Below, piece by piece: positions 1 through 6,465 of a stretch of DNA of 7,118 nucleotides. Under the pieces are notes generated by a model that did no database searches, was not told the DNA's origin, and saw nothing but the letters and a program-made list of their open reading frames with translations. The stretch lies in assembly GCA_900754755.1 (NCBI GenBank), contig CAAEEC010000334.1, positions 1-7,118 of the forward strand, read 5' to 3'. Numbering within the stretch: the stretch's first letter is position 1; each line of letters opens with the position of its first letter. This stretch comes from Clostridia bacterium. Its GTDB lineage: Bacteria; Bacillota; Clostridia; Christensenellales; Aristaeellaceae. A program made the translations under genes and the position numbers.

Positions 1-368
1 GCCTCCCAATGGGGCGCGCGGGTCAGCGTTTCCATTTCCAGCGCTTCCACGCGCGCGGTGATTTCCGCACCATTTTGCGGATAATACAGCGCGTTGGCCG
101 CCAGGCCAAATTCCGCCGCGCGCTCCACCGCGTCCGGCGAAAGGTGCATCCAATTGTGCACCAGCGGCCCTCTGGCGCAAAACGCGTGCGGCGCGCCTGG
201 CGCAAACAGCACCAACGCGCCAGGCGCGATTTCTCCGCGCACGCCTTCCATTTCCAAAAACACCGGCGTGATAAAATGCAATAGAACCGCATCCTGCGCG
301 CCGGAAGGGCGCGCAAGGCGGAACTGCGCGCTTTCCGGCCACAAGTGCCGGATAGAATGAATCTGCAT
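1..368 (-). CDS. AraC-family transcriptional regulator, N-terminal sensor domain (3' truncated by window edge)
   Basis: Only the first 122 codons lie in the window; the reading frame is open to the edge. The protein begins MQIHSIRHLWPES. It shows the pattern of the AraC-type cupin sensor domain: a beta-rich stretch with LLHFITPVFLEMEG (about residues 31-44), a turn and strand reading GALVLFAPGAPHAF (about 52-65), then a VHNWMHL segment (about 73-79) resembling the W-x-H-F motif common in sugar-responsive AraC regulators. The DNA-binding double helix-turn-helix would be C-terminal and is outside the window, so the family call rests on the sensor domain alone. The ATG at 366-368 has a GAGGGGG ribosome site (376-382) seven bases upstream. 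The gene is divergent from a GH2 glycosidase gene, the classic layout for a sugar-responsive activator and its target. The ligand cannot be predicted. Confidence 0.8.
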   Translation of the reverse strand, partial: MQIHSIRHLWPESAQFRLARPSGAQDAVLLHFITPVFLEMEGVRGEIAPGALVLFAPGAPHAFCARGPLVHNWMHLSPDAVERAAEFGLAANALYYPQNGAEITARVEALEMETLTRAPHWE

Positions 369-388
369 AGGTTTTCCCCCTCGCGTAT

Positions 389-417
389 ATTGTACCGCGC
401 GTTGGAGGATATGTCAA
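389..417 (-). promoter_or_regulatory. Sigma-A-type promoter of the AraC-family gene
   Basis: On the minus strand a perfect TTGACA (412-417) is followed by a 17-bp spacer and TACAAT (389-394), five of six matches to the -10 consensus. The expected transcription start is near 382, at the edge of the GAGGGGG ribosome site, so the leader would be only about 14 bases. The match is seen directly; activity is inferred. Confidence 0.75.
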
Positions 418-430
418 TTATTCTGCACGA

Positions 431-448
431 TTCGTCCTTGCGGACAAA
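431..448. promoter_or_regulatory. Inverted repeat over the glycosidase -35 box, candidate operator
   Basis: TTCGTCC (431-437) and GGACAAA (442-448) form an inverted repeat with six of seven positions matching, separated by TTGC. It covers the -35 hexamer of the rightward promoter and lies between the two divergent promoters. This position suits a regulator site. AraC proteins often use direct repeats, so a different regulator or chance is possible. Confidence 0.35.
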
Positions 449-466
449 GCCCAAAAGCGATATGAT
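438..466 (+). promoter_or_regulatory. Sigma-A-type promoter of the GH2 glycosidase gene
   Basis: TTGCGG (438-443) lies 17 bp before TATGAT (461-466). The -10 box matches consensus at five of six positions, while the -35 box is weaker, as expected for an activator-dependent promoter. The predicted start is near 473, leaving a leader of about 27 bases that contains the ribosome site. The two divergent -35 boxes are 20 bp apart. Confidence 0.65.
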
Positions 467-499
467 AAAACTAGAATTCCGCAAGAAAGGATGACCCCT

Positions 500-2161
500 A
501 TGCAGACAATTCCCCGGCCAGAATACCCGCGCCCGCAAATGGTGCGCGAAAATTGGCGCAATTTGAACGGCGAATGGCAATTTTGCCTGGATCAAGGCCA
601 GAGCGGACGCGAGCGCAGCCTGCACGAAGCGGCTTCCCTGCCCGGCAGCATCCTCGTTCCCTTTTGCCCGGAGAGCAAGCTTTCCGGCATCGGCCACACG
701 GACTTCATCTCCTGTGTGTGGTACAAGCGCAACCTGACCCTGCCCGCGGATTGGACGAAGCCTGGCCGCAAAACCCTGCTGCACATCGGCGCGTGCGATT
801 ACGCCACGCAGGTCTGGGTGAATGGTCAATCCGTAGGCACGCACACGGGCGGCTACATTTCCTTCTCCTTCGACATCACCGCCGCCCTGAAGCCCGGCGA
901 AAACCAAATCACCATCTGCGCCACGGACACGCTGCGCACGCAGGAACAGCCCTCCGGCAAGCAGAGCCCCGCCTTCCATTCCTTCGGCTGCTTCTATACG
1001 CGCACCACGGGCATCTGGCAGACCGTTTGGCTGGAAAACGTACCCGAAGCCTACATCGCCAGGCTCAAGTATACGCCGGACATTGAAAGCGGCACGCTCT
1101 TCATCGAAGCCGTATGCGAAAACGCGCACGGCCTCGCGCTGCGCGCCCAGGCGCGCTTTCAGGGCGAGGCCATGGGCGAAGCGCAAGCCACCGTCTCCGG
1201 ACGCACGGCGCGCATGGCGCTAAAGCTGCAGTCGACCCACCTGTGGTCAACCGAAACGCCTGCTCTATACGATCTCACCCTCACCCTGGGCGAGGACGCG
1301 GTGGAGAGCTATTTCGGCATGCGCTCCATCGCTTTCGCTGGCGGCAAGCTGTTGCTCAACGGCAAACCCGTGTTCCAGCGGCTGGTACTAGACCAGGGCT
1401 TCTATCCCGACGGCATCTACACTGCGCCCAGCGACGCGGCGCTAGAGGGCGATATCCGCCTTTCTATGGACATGGGCTTCAACGGCGCGCGCCTGCACGA
1501 AAAGATCTTTGAAGAGCGCTTCCTCTACCATTGCGACCGGCTGGGCTACCTCGTATGGGGTGAACAAGCCAACTGGGGGCTGGACATCGCGCGCCCTGAA
1601 GCGTGGCGCAATTTCCTGCCCGAATGGTTGGAAGAACTCGAGCGCGATTGCAACCACCCCGCGCTGGTCGGCTGGTGCCCGCTCAACGAAACCCAGAAGG
1701 ATCAAGACAGCGAATTCGTGCGCTTCCTGGTAAACCTCACCCGCGCTTTCGATCCCACGCGGCCGGTGCTGGATTCCTCCGGCTGGACGCACGTGGACGG
1801 CCTGTGCGAGTTGACCGATTGCCACAACTATGAGCAAGATCCCGAAAAATTCGCCGCCCAGCTCGACGCGAACGGCTACCCCATGTTCGTAAGCGAATTC
1901 GGCGGCATCCGCTGGAGCGACGACGCCAGCGGATGGGGCTATGGCCAGGGGCCGAAGAGTGAGGCCGAATTCCTGGCGCGCTATGAAGGCCTGGTGAAAG
2001 CGCTGCTCTCGCGTCCCGGCGTATACGCCTTCTGCTATACCCAGCTCACCGACGTGGAACAAGAGCAAAACGGCCTGTATACCTACGAGCGCAAGCCCAA
2101 ATTCGACCCGGCCATCATCCGCAAAATCAACACGGCACGCGCCGCCATCGAAACAGAATAA
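500..2161 (+). CDS. Glycoside hydrolase family 2 protein (beta-galactosidase/beta-glucuronidase superfamily), substrate unknown
   Basis: A 553-residue retaining exo-glycosidase, probably cytoplasmic because no signal peptide is seen. An N-terminal jelly-roll sugar-binding domain (about 1-165, with PRPQMVRENWRNLNGEW and HTGGY near 115-119) is followed by an immunoglobulin-like domain (about 170-265) and a TIM barrel (about 270-553). The predicted acid/base is E397 in PLNE and the nucleophile is E466 in FVSEFGG, both placed as in GH2. No N-x-K uronate-binding motif was found after the nucleophile, which argues against a beta-glucuronidase. Length is close to GUS-type enzymes and far below LacZ. 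The ATG at 500 was chosen because AAGGA (487-491) lies eight bases upstream; an in-frame ATG at 491 adds three residues but overlaps that ribosome site. It is divergent from an AraC-type regulator gene. The family is certain; the sugar is not. Confidence 0.93.
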   Translation: MQTIPRPEYPRPQMVRENWRNLNGEWQFCLDQGQSGRERSLHEAASLPGSILVPFCPESKLSGIGHTDFISCVWYKRNLTLPADWTKPGRKTLLHIGACDYATQVWVNGQSVGTHTGGYISFSFDITAALKPGENQITICATDTLRTQEQPSGKQSPAFHSFGCFYTRTTGIWQTVWLENVPEAYIARLKYTPDIESGTLFIEAVCENAHGLALRAQARFQGEAMGEAQATVSGRTARMALKLQSTHLWSTETPALYDLTLTLGEDAVESYFGMRSIAFAGGKLLLNGKPVFQRLVLDQGFYPDGIYTAPSDAALEGDIRLSMDMGFNGARLHEKIFEERFLYHCDRLGYLVWGEQANWGLDIARPEAWRNFLPEWLEELERDCNHPALVGWCPLNETQKDQDSEFVRFLVNLTRAFDPTRPVLDSSGWTHVDGLCELTDCHNYEQDPEKFAAQLDANGYPMFVSEFGGIRWSDDASGWGYGQGPKSEAEFLARYEGLVKALLSRPGVYAFCYTQLTDVEQEQNGLYTYERKPKFDPAIIRKINTARAAIETE

Positions 2162-2169
2162 CGCGCTTA

Positions 2170-2208
2170 TGCCCCGTCCAGAAGCGATATAGCTTTCCGG
2201 ACGGGGCA
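2170..2208 (+). terminator. Stem-loop after the GH2 gene, likely transcription terminator
   Basis: TGCCCCGTCC (2170-2179) pairs perfectly with GGACGGGGCA (2199-2208). After one mismatch the inner GAAGC and GCTTT add a further helix around a GATATA loop. It begins eight bases after the stop codon. The following TTCTTATAAT is only moderately T-rich, so termination efficiency is uncertain. Confidence 0.65.
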
Positions 2209-2312
2209 CGTTCTTATAATCCGAAAATGGGCTGCGAAATAACAAATTCGGTTCTGGGCAAATCGCTGCATTTGTGCAAAATACAAGGGGAAATAAAGAA
2301 AGGCCATGTCAC

Positions 2313-2331
2313 AAAAAGCGACCAACCGCTC
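2313..2331 (-). terminator. Candidate weak intrinsic terminator after the zinc-ribbon gene
   Basis: Read on the minus strand, GAGCGG (2326-2331) pairs with TCGCTT (2316-2321), including two G-T wobbles, around a TTGG loop. A run of T residues (2313-2317) begins within the 3' arm and continues past it. It lies about 50 bases past the stop codon. The stem is short, so the call is tentative. Apart from this and the hairpin at 2170-2208 nothing was recognised in the 2162-2378 gap. Confidence 0.4.
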
Positions 2332-2378
2332 AATGTTCTGAACAGCCGCAGTTAGGGGCGCGGATAAAATCGCGCTTC

Positions 2379-2792
2379 TTATGCCTTTTTGCGGAAGGAA
2401 TGCTTGCACTGCCCGCAATTCACCGTCACTTCACCCACGCCGCGAGGCAAGCGCAGGCGGGCATGGCAATTGGGGCAGCGGAAATAGCGGTATTTTTTGC
2501 GATTTTTCAACCGGGTAAGCGCCTGATTCACGCTGGTGCGCAGCTTGCGTGTAGCAGCCAAGTAGCGCGCATTTTCCTGCGCGCGCTTTTCGCCATTGCG
2601 CGAATACATGCGAAAAATAGCCCAAATGTAAAGCGCCATAGCCAGCAAGGAAAACAAGCCAATGCGCGTGAACACCGCGAGCAAAAACAGCACCAGGCCC
2701 GCGATGATGATTCCCTGTGAAAGCGCGTCCGCGCCATACCGCCCGGCCATGAAGCGCCGGAAACCCTCTTTGAATTTTTGCCAGAAGGACAT
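2379..2792 (-). CDS. Small membrane protein with C-terminal zinc ribbon, function unknown
   Basis: A 137-residue protein. It has a basic N-terminus containing FMAGRYGADAL (about 14-24), two closely spaced hydrophobic segments (about 26-41 and 44-60) forming a predicted membrane hairpin, a charged and probably helical stretch (about 61-100), and a zinc ribbon with C106-x2-C109 and C126-x2-C129. From memory, an RYG-D motif near the N-terminus, two membrane segments and a terminal YRYFRCPNC-type ribbon recur in an uncharacterised Clostridia family; I know of no assigned function. The ribbon could bind nucleic acid or protein or be structural. The ATG at 2790-2792 was preferred over an in-frame GTG three codons upstream because an AGAGGTGG ribosome site (2798-2805) lies five bases before it. 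The gene follows ftsZ in the same direction but is separated from it by a strong terminator. Confidence 0.85.
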   Translation of the reverse strand: MSFWQKFKEGFRRFMAGRYGADALSQGIIIAGLVLFLLAVFTRIGLFSLLAMALYIWAIFRMYSRNGEKRAQENARYLAATRKLRTSVNQALTRLKNRKKYRYFRCPNCHARLRLPRGVGEVTVNCGQCKHSFRKKA

Positions 2793-2803
2793 GCTAACCA
2801 CCT

Positions 2804-2831
2804 CTTATATAGGATACCCGATAAATGTCAA
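2804..2831 (-). promoter_or_regulatory. Possible promoter of the zinc-ribbon gene, overlapping its ribosome site
   Basis: On the minus strand a perfect TTGACA (2826-2831) is followed by a 16-bp spacer and TATAAG (2804-2809). The -10 box overlaps the 5' edge of the AGAGGTGG ribosome site, so the predicted start near 2797 would leave almost no leader and remove the ribosome site. Either the -10 assignment is wrong or the transcript is nearly leaderless. Confidence 0.4.
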
Positions 2832-2886
2832 CCCAATATGAAGTAAAGCGCTGTTTCTTGTGACAATTTCACGGATTTGCGCGCAC

Positions 2887-2926
2887 AAAAGGCCCTGGCT
2901 GGGCATAAGCTCGGCCAGGGCCTTTT
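2887..2926 (-). terminator. Strong stem-loop terminator at the end of the dcw cluster
   Basis: AAAAGGCCCTGGC (2887-2899) and GCCAGGGCCTTTT (2914-2926) form a perfect 13-bp stem with a 14-base loop. It lies ten bases past the ftsZ stop codon. The A and T arms give a T run on either strand, so it could work in both directions, though only minus-strand genes flank it closely. Confidence 0.85.
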
Positions 2927-2936
2927 AAGGCGCACG

Positions 2937-4307
2937 TTATTCGTCGTCCCTGCGCTTGAGGAAGCTGGGCACGTCCGGCGTGAAACCGCGGCGCGGCTGC
3001 GCGCGATCCTCGCCGTACCCATCATCCTGATACACGCGCTCGTTGCGGCGCGGGGGCTGATAATTGTCGCGATCGTCGTAATGGAAACGACCCGGCTGGG
3101 GCTCGCGAGAATAGCCGCCATCGCGATAGGAAGGCTGCTCATCGCGATAGCCATAGCCATCGCGCGAGGCGGGCCTGCGGTTAAAGATCGGCGGCACCTG
3201 CACGCCGCTCTGTGGCTGTGCGTCGTAATAGCGATCCCGCGTATCGCGCGTCGTTTCGCGCGGACGCTCTTCCTGCGCGGGCTGCTGCGCCTTAGGCGGT
3301 TCGGGCGCCGGTTCGGCAGCCACCGGTTGGGGCGCTTCCGCCGTGGGGAAGGGCTCTTTTTCGAAGCCCGTGGCGATCACCGTGATGCGCACCTCGTCTT
3401 CCAAAGTTTCATCCGTGCCCGCGCCAAAGATGATGTTCGCCTCCGGATCGGCGGAATCGGTAATGCGCTGCGCGGCCTCATTGATTTCCATGATGGACAT
3501 ATCGCTGCCGCCGGTGATGTTGATCAGCACGGCGCGCGCGCCATCGATGGAAGTTTCCAGCATGGGGCTGGAAATGGCCTGGTTGGCCGCATCGAGCATG
3601 CGGTTTTCGCCCTTGCCCACGCCGATGCCCATGTGCGCCAATCCGCGCGACTGCATCACAGCGCGCACATCGGCAAAGTCCAGATTGATCAGCGCCGGCA
3701 GCGCAATCAAATCCGAAATACCCTGGATGCCTTGGCGGAGCGTATCGTCGGCAATGCGGAAGGCCTCCGTCATGGTGGTAGCCTTGGTGACCACCTGGAG
3801 CAAGCGGTCGTTGGGCACGACCACCAGCGTATCCACATTGATCTTTAGCTGCTCAATGCCGTTTTCCGCATTCTGCATGCGCTTTTTGCCCTCGAACAAG
3901 AAAGGCTTGGAAACAACGCCGATGGTGAGGATGCCCATATCGCGGGCGATTTCCGCGATCACAGGAGCCGCGCCCGTGCCCGTGCCGCCGCCCATGCCGC
4001 AGGTGACAAACACGAGATCCGAGCCCTTGAGCGCCTGGGCGATCTCCTCGTGGCTTTCCTCCGCCGCATGCCGGCCGATTTCCGGATTCGCGCCCGCGCC
4101 CAACCCCTTGGTCAGCTTTTCGCCAATCTGAATCTTGGTGGGCGCTTTGGAGAGCTGCAGCGCCTGCTTGTCCGTGTTGATCGCGATGAAATCCACGCCT
4201 TTGAGGCCCGCCTCCATCATGCGATTGACCGCGTTCGTTCCCGCGCCGCCCACGCCAACAACTTTTATCGACGCGAAATTACTCATTTCCACTTCAAACT
4301 CGAGCAC
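2937..4307 (-). CDS. ftsZ: Cell division protein FtsZ
   Basis: This is the tubulin-like GTPase that polymerises into the cytokinetic ring. The 456-residue protein carries the GTP-binding signature GGGTGTG at 106-112, an N-terminal nucleotide loop at [13 protein letters not shown] (18-30) and the catalytic T7 loop NLDFAD at 208-213, so it should be an active GTPase. The globular core ends near 315. A disordered linker (about 316-443) rich in Pro/Glu/Ala and then in Arg/Asp/Tyr/Gly leads to the conserved C-terminal peptide DVPSFLKRR (445-453), which binds FtsA or SepF. It is longer than the usual 350-400 residues because of this linker. The start is a GTG at 4305-4307, giving MLEFE as in Bacillus FtsZ, with GAGGAGG (4315-4321) seven bases upstream; an ATG at 4312-4314 is out of frame and meets a stop within seven codons. 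It lies 39 bases after ftsA, probably in one transcript. Confidence 0.98.
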   Translation of the reverse strand: MLEFEVEMSNFASIKVVGVGGAGTNAVNRMMEAGLKGVDFIAINTDKQALQLSKAPTKIQIGEKLTKGLGAGANPEIGRHAAEESHEEIAQALKGSDLVFVTCGMGGGTGTGAAPVIAEIARDMGILTIGVVSKPFLFEGKKRMQNAENGIEQLKINVDTLVVVPNDRLLQVVTKATTMTEAFRIADDTLRQGIQGISDLIALPALINLDFADVRAVMQSRGLAHMGIGVGKGENRMLDAANQAISSPMLETSIDGARAVLINITGGSDMSIMEINEAAQRITDSADPEANIIFGAGTDETLEDEVRITVIATGFEKEPFPTAEAPQPVAAEPAPEPPKAQQPAQEERPRETTRDTRDRYYDAQPQSGVQVPPIFNRRPASRDGYGYRDEQPSYRDGGYSREPQPGRFHYDDRDNYQPPRRNERVYQDDGYGEDRAQPRRGFTPDVPSFLKRRDDE

Positions 4308-4346
4308 AGGTCATCCTCCTCGTCTATGAATCGTCTCGTTCGTAAC

Positions 4347-5555
4347 TTATTTTTTCGCGAACATGCCCTTCAATCCGCCCTTAAGCCTGCCAGGCAGGCT
4401 TTCATCCTGCGGGGTGCGCTGCTCGATAGAATCAAACACCAGATCGACCAGCCCGAGAATGCTCGTGTAATTGGGTGTATTTAGCTTGACCGCCTTGGAG
4501 GCCGGTGAGCGCACGGGCCGCCCCAGCTTGTTGGCCAGGTATTCGCGTCCGCCGTTCATCATGGCAATCCCGCCGCCAGTGAGGTAAATCTGCGACCGCG
4601 GCCCGGTATGCGCCGAGGCTTCCCGCACGGTTTTTTCGATGAGCGCACACTGCTCGTTGAGCGAGCGCTCAATTGCCTCGCGCGCGGCATTGCGAGGGAT
4701 TTCGATGCGGCTGCCATATTCGTCCGCCAGTACAATGGTGGACTTGGGCGCGTCCAGCGGATCCGGCATCAGCTGATAGGTGCGCTTGATGTGCTCCGCA
4801 TCGCGCATATCCAGCTGCAAATCGTAGGCGATGTCCGCGGTGATGTTCCCCCCGCCCAGCGGAAGCACCGCATGGTATACGGCGGCATCCCCCTCTGCGA
4901 CGGTGATTTCCGTGTTGAGATAGCCCGCGTCGATCAAAATACACGAACGGTCGCGCTCTTCCAGCGGCAGCATCAGCAGCGTTTGCCCCAGCACGGGCGC
5001 CATGAAGCCCATCACCGTGATGCCCAGCATGCTCAGCAATTCGCAAATATCCTCCATAAAGGCCGGGTCGGCCAAAATAAAGGAAACCGACGCGCGCAAG
5101 CGCTTGCCACGAACGCCGAGAATGGACATTGTGTGCTTGCCGCCGTCCACAGAAAACCATGCTGGCGAGCGATGAATGACCGTCGCCTGTACGTCAGCCA
5201 GGCGCAACTTATCCGCCGCCGCGTCCTGCACGGCGTTGATCTGATCGTCCCCCACCCGCTCATCCGCGGAATTGATCGCAACTTCCGCTTCCGCCACACG
5301 GATCTGGATATATTCGCACGGCACACCCACATACACCGAATGAATGCGCGTTTTCGCCTCCAACTCCGCGGCGTTGATGGAATTGCGCACGGCTTCCGCC
5401 AGCAAATCCGGGCGGTTCCAAACGCCGCCCTTGTATCCATCGTAATACACCGTGCCCGAACCGATGATTTCGCACCGGGCAAACCCGCCGCTCTCCGCGA
5501 AGACGGTGACGACTTTGGAAGTGCCGAACTCTATGGCTGCAGCTTGTGTTTTCAT
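4347..5555 (-). CDS. ftsA: Cell division protein FtsA (divergent nucleotide-binding site)
   Basis: This actin-like protein tethers FtsZ to the membrane and recruits later divisome proteins. The 402 residues show the FtsA layout: phosphate-1 loop EFGTSK (9-14), an inserted 1C-type region (roughly 80-165), phosphate-2 region DAGYLNTE (209-216), the FtsA-typical GGGNITADIA (234-243), the adenosine motif TGGGIAMMNG (326-335) and a basic amphipathic tail, LPGRLKGGLKGMFAKK (387-402), suited to membrane targeting. Two sites differ from the common DIGTSK and DIGGGTTD forms: the phosphate-1 Asp is Glu, and the phosphate-2 loop has lost its glycine-threonine run. ATP binding is plausible but hydrolysis is doubtful. 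The ATG at 5553-5555 is the only in-frame start before a stop. Its GGAGG (5559-5563) is only three bases away, closer than usual. Position directly before ftsZ supports the call. Confidence 0.9.
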   Translation of the reverse strand: MKTQAAAIEFGTSKVVTVFAESGGFARCEIIGSGTVYYDGYKGGVWNRPDLLAEAVRNSINAAELEAKTRIHSVYVGVPCEYIQIRVAEAEVAINSADERVGDDQINAVQDAAADKLRLADVQATVIHRSPAWFSVDGGKHTMSILGVRGKRLRASVSFILADPAFMEDICELLSMLGITVMGFMAPVLGQTLLMLPLEERDRSCILIDAGYLNTEITVAEGDAAVYHAVLPLGGGNITADIAYDLQLDMRDAEHIKRTYQLMPDPLDAPKSTIVLADEYGSRIEIPRNAAREAIERSLNEQCALIEKTVREASAHTGPRSQIYLTGGGIAMMNGGREYLANKLGRPVRSPASKAVKLNTPNYTSILGLVDLVFDSIEQRTPQDESLPGRLKGGLKGMFAKK

Positions 5556-5623
5556 TTGCCTCCATCGCCTGCCTTATCATGGGCGCGCGGCCCAAGCACA
5601 GCCACGTACCCATAGTATCTTAT

Positions 5624-5652
5624 ATTATACACAATTTCCCGCCTTTTGCAAA
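5624..5652 (-). promoter_or_regulatory. Sigma-A-type promoter for ftsA-ftsZ
   Basis: On the minus strand a perfect TATAAT (5624-5629) is preceded by TTGCAA (5646-5651, 16-bp spacer) or TTTGCA (5647-5652, 17-bp spacer). Transcription would start near 5617, giving a leader of about 60 bases before the ftsA start. It lies in the 160-bp gap after ftsQ, by far the longest gap in the cluster. Confidence 0.7.
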
Positions 5653-5715
5653 GGGGGTACAGTGTACGTATGACGAAGTTTTTTATAAGTTTTCCAACTT
5701 TTTTCGTCCGTTGCG

Positions 5716-6441
5716 CTATGCGCGAAAATCCGCATACTTGCCGCTGCGCACATTGATCTGTCCCTGCGTCACGCCGCGCGCTTGCAAATCGCTGATGGCG
5801 GCGCTAGCGAGCACCAGCTTGTTGTCCAGGTTTTCGCTGTTGCCCAGCACCACCACCATGCCACTACGCGCGATCAAATACATGTTGTCCGGATTTTCCA
5901 CATTTAATTCGGAAACCATGGAAACCGCGTCCGCCTGGCGGATGGCTGTGAGCGCTGCGCTCATCGCCTCCACCTGCCCTTTCACATCGGTAACGATGGC
6001 GCTGCCCACGGAATAGCGCGTGGGCTTGACGCCCGTCACGTACACGAGCGAATCGCCGGGTAAGGCGTTCACCCGTTCCATCATCACGCCTTCATCATCC
6101 AGTACCAGAACCACGCCATAGCAATCCACATATGCGCCGGGCGTGCGCTCTTCCACCGAGATCACCACGGTATCGGGCAATTGGGTGGAAACCCCCAGCG
6201 CCTTTGCCTGGCCGTAGGACGCTAAGTTGTGCATGGCGTTTTGCGCGTCCACGCGAAAAATGCTATCCCCAATCGACAGGCCGCTCATGCGGATCACATC
6301 CGCGTCGGAAAGATTCTGGTTGCCTTCCACCACGATTTCCCGCACAATGAACACATTGCCTGCCAACACATACAGGGCCAGCACCATGACCACTATCGCC
6401 ACCAGCAAAAATCCTTTTGCCTCCCGCTTTCTGGATGCCAT
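5716..6441 (-). CDS. ftsQ: Cell division protein FtsQ/DivIB
   Basis: This bitopic membrane protein of the divisome interacts with FtsL/DivIC and FtsB and helps regulate septal peptidoglycan synthesis. The 241 residues comprise a short basic cytoplasmic tail (1-10), one membrane segment (about 11-28), a POTRA domain (about 30-102, including FIVREIVVEGNQNLS and a closing VVISVEERTPGA) and a beta-rich extracytoplasmic domain (about 103-235). Length is typical. The ATG at 6439-6441 is the only in-frame start before an upstream stop. AGGAGG (6454-6459) lies 12 bases away, a long spacing that suggests modest translation; an out-of-frame ATG at 6447-6449 is better spaced from it. The gene begins 24 bases after murA, consistent with cotranscription. 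The divIB name would be equally apt in Bacillota. Confidence 0.9.
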   Translation of the reverse strand: MASRKREAKGFLLVAIVVMVLALYVLAGNVFIVREIVVEGNQNLSDADVIRMSGLSIGDSIFRVDAQNAMHNLASYGQAKALGVSTQLPDTVVISVEERTPGAYVDCYGVVLVLDDEGVMMERVNALPGDSLVYVTGVKPTRYSVGSAIVTDVKGQVEAMSAALTAIRQADAVSMVSELNVENPDNMYLIARSGMVVVLGNSENLDNKLVLASAAISDLQARGVTQGQINVRSGKYADFRA

Positions 6442-6465
6442 GCCCGCATTCCGCCTCCTACCGTT

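Noticed and set aside
23..1186. Long minus-strand open frame (387 codons) across the GH2 gene and the AraC-type gene
   Set aside because: It is out of frame with the clear AraC sensor domain and antisense to the well-supported GH2 gene; its Arg/Ala-rich composition is typical of a GC-rich shadow frame.
2167..2418. Minus-strand open frame of 83 codons downstream of the zinc-ribbon gene
   Set aside because: It overlaps the 3' end of the zinc-ribbon gene in another frame and runs through both hairpins; no convincing ribosome site or family resemblance.
2274..2720. Plus-strand open frame of 148 codons opposite the zinc-ribbon gene
   Set aside because: Antisense of a gene with clear cysteine motifs, membrane segments and ribosome site; the plus-strand product has no recognisable features.
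2877..3848. Plus-strand open frame of 323 codons opposite ftsZ
   Set aside because: Arg/His/Ala-rich antisense of ftsZ codons, also crossing the terminator; no recognisable domain or ribosome site.
4608..5615. Plus-strand open frame of 335 codons opposite ftsA
   Set aside because: Antisense shadow of ftsA rich in Arg, His and Gln; it also runs through the ftsA start region.
5673..5707. AT-rich imperfect hairpin (AAGTT/AACTT with outer ACGAA/TTCGT) just after the ftsQ stop, as a possible terminator
   Set aside because: The paired arms are short and A/T-rich, and on the transcribed minus strand no T run follows; T residues follow only on the opposite strand, where no gene ends.
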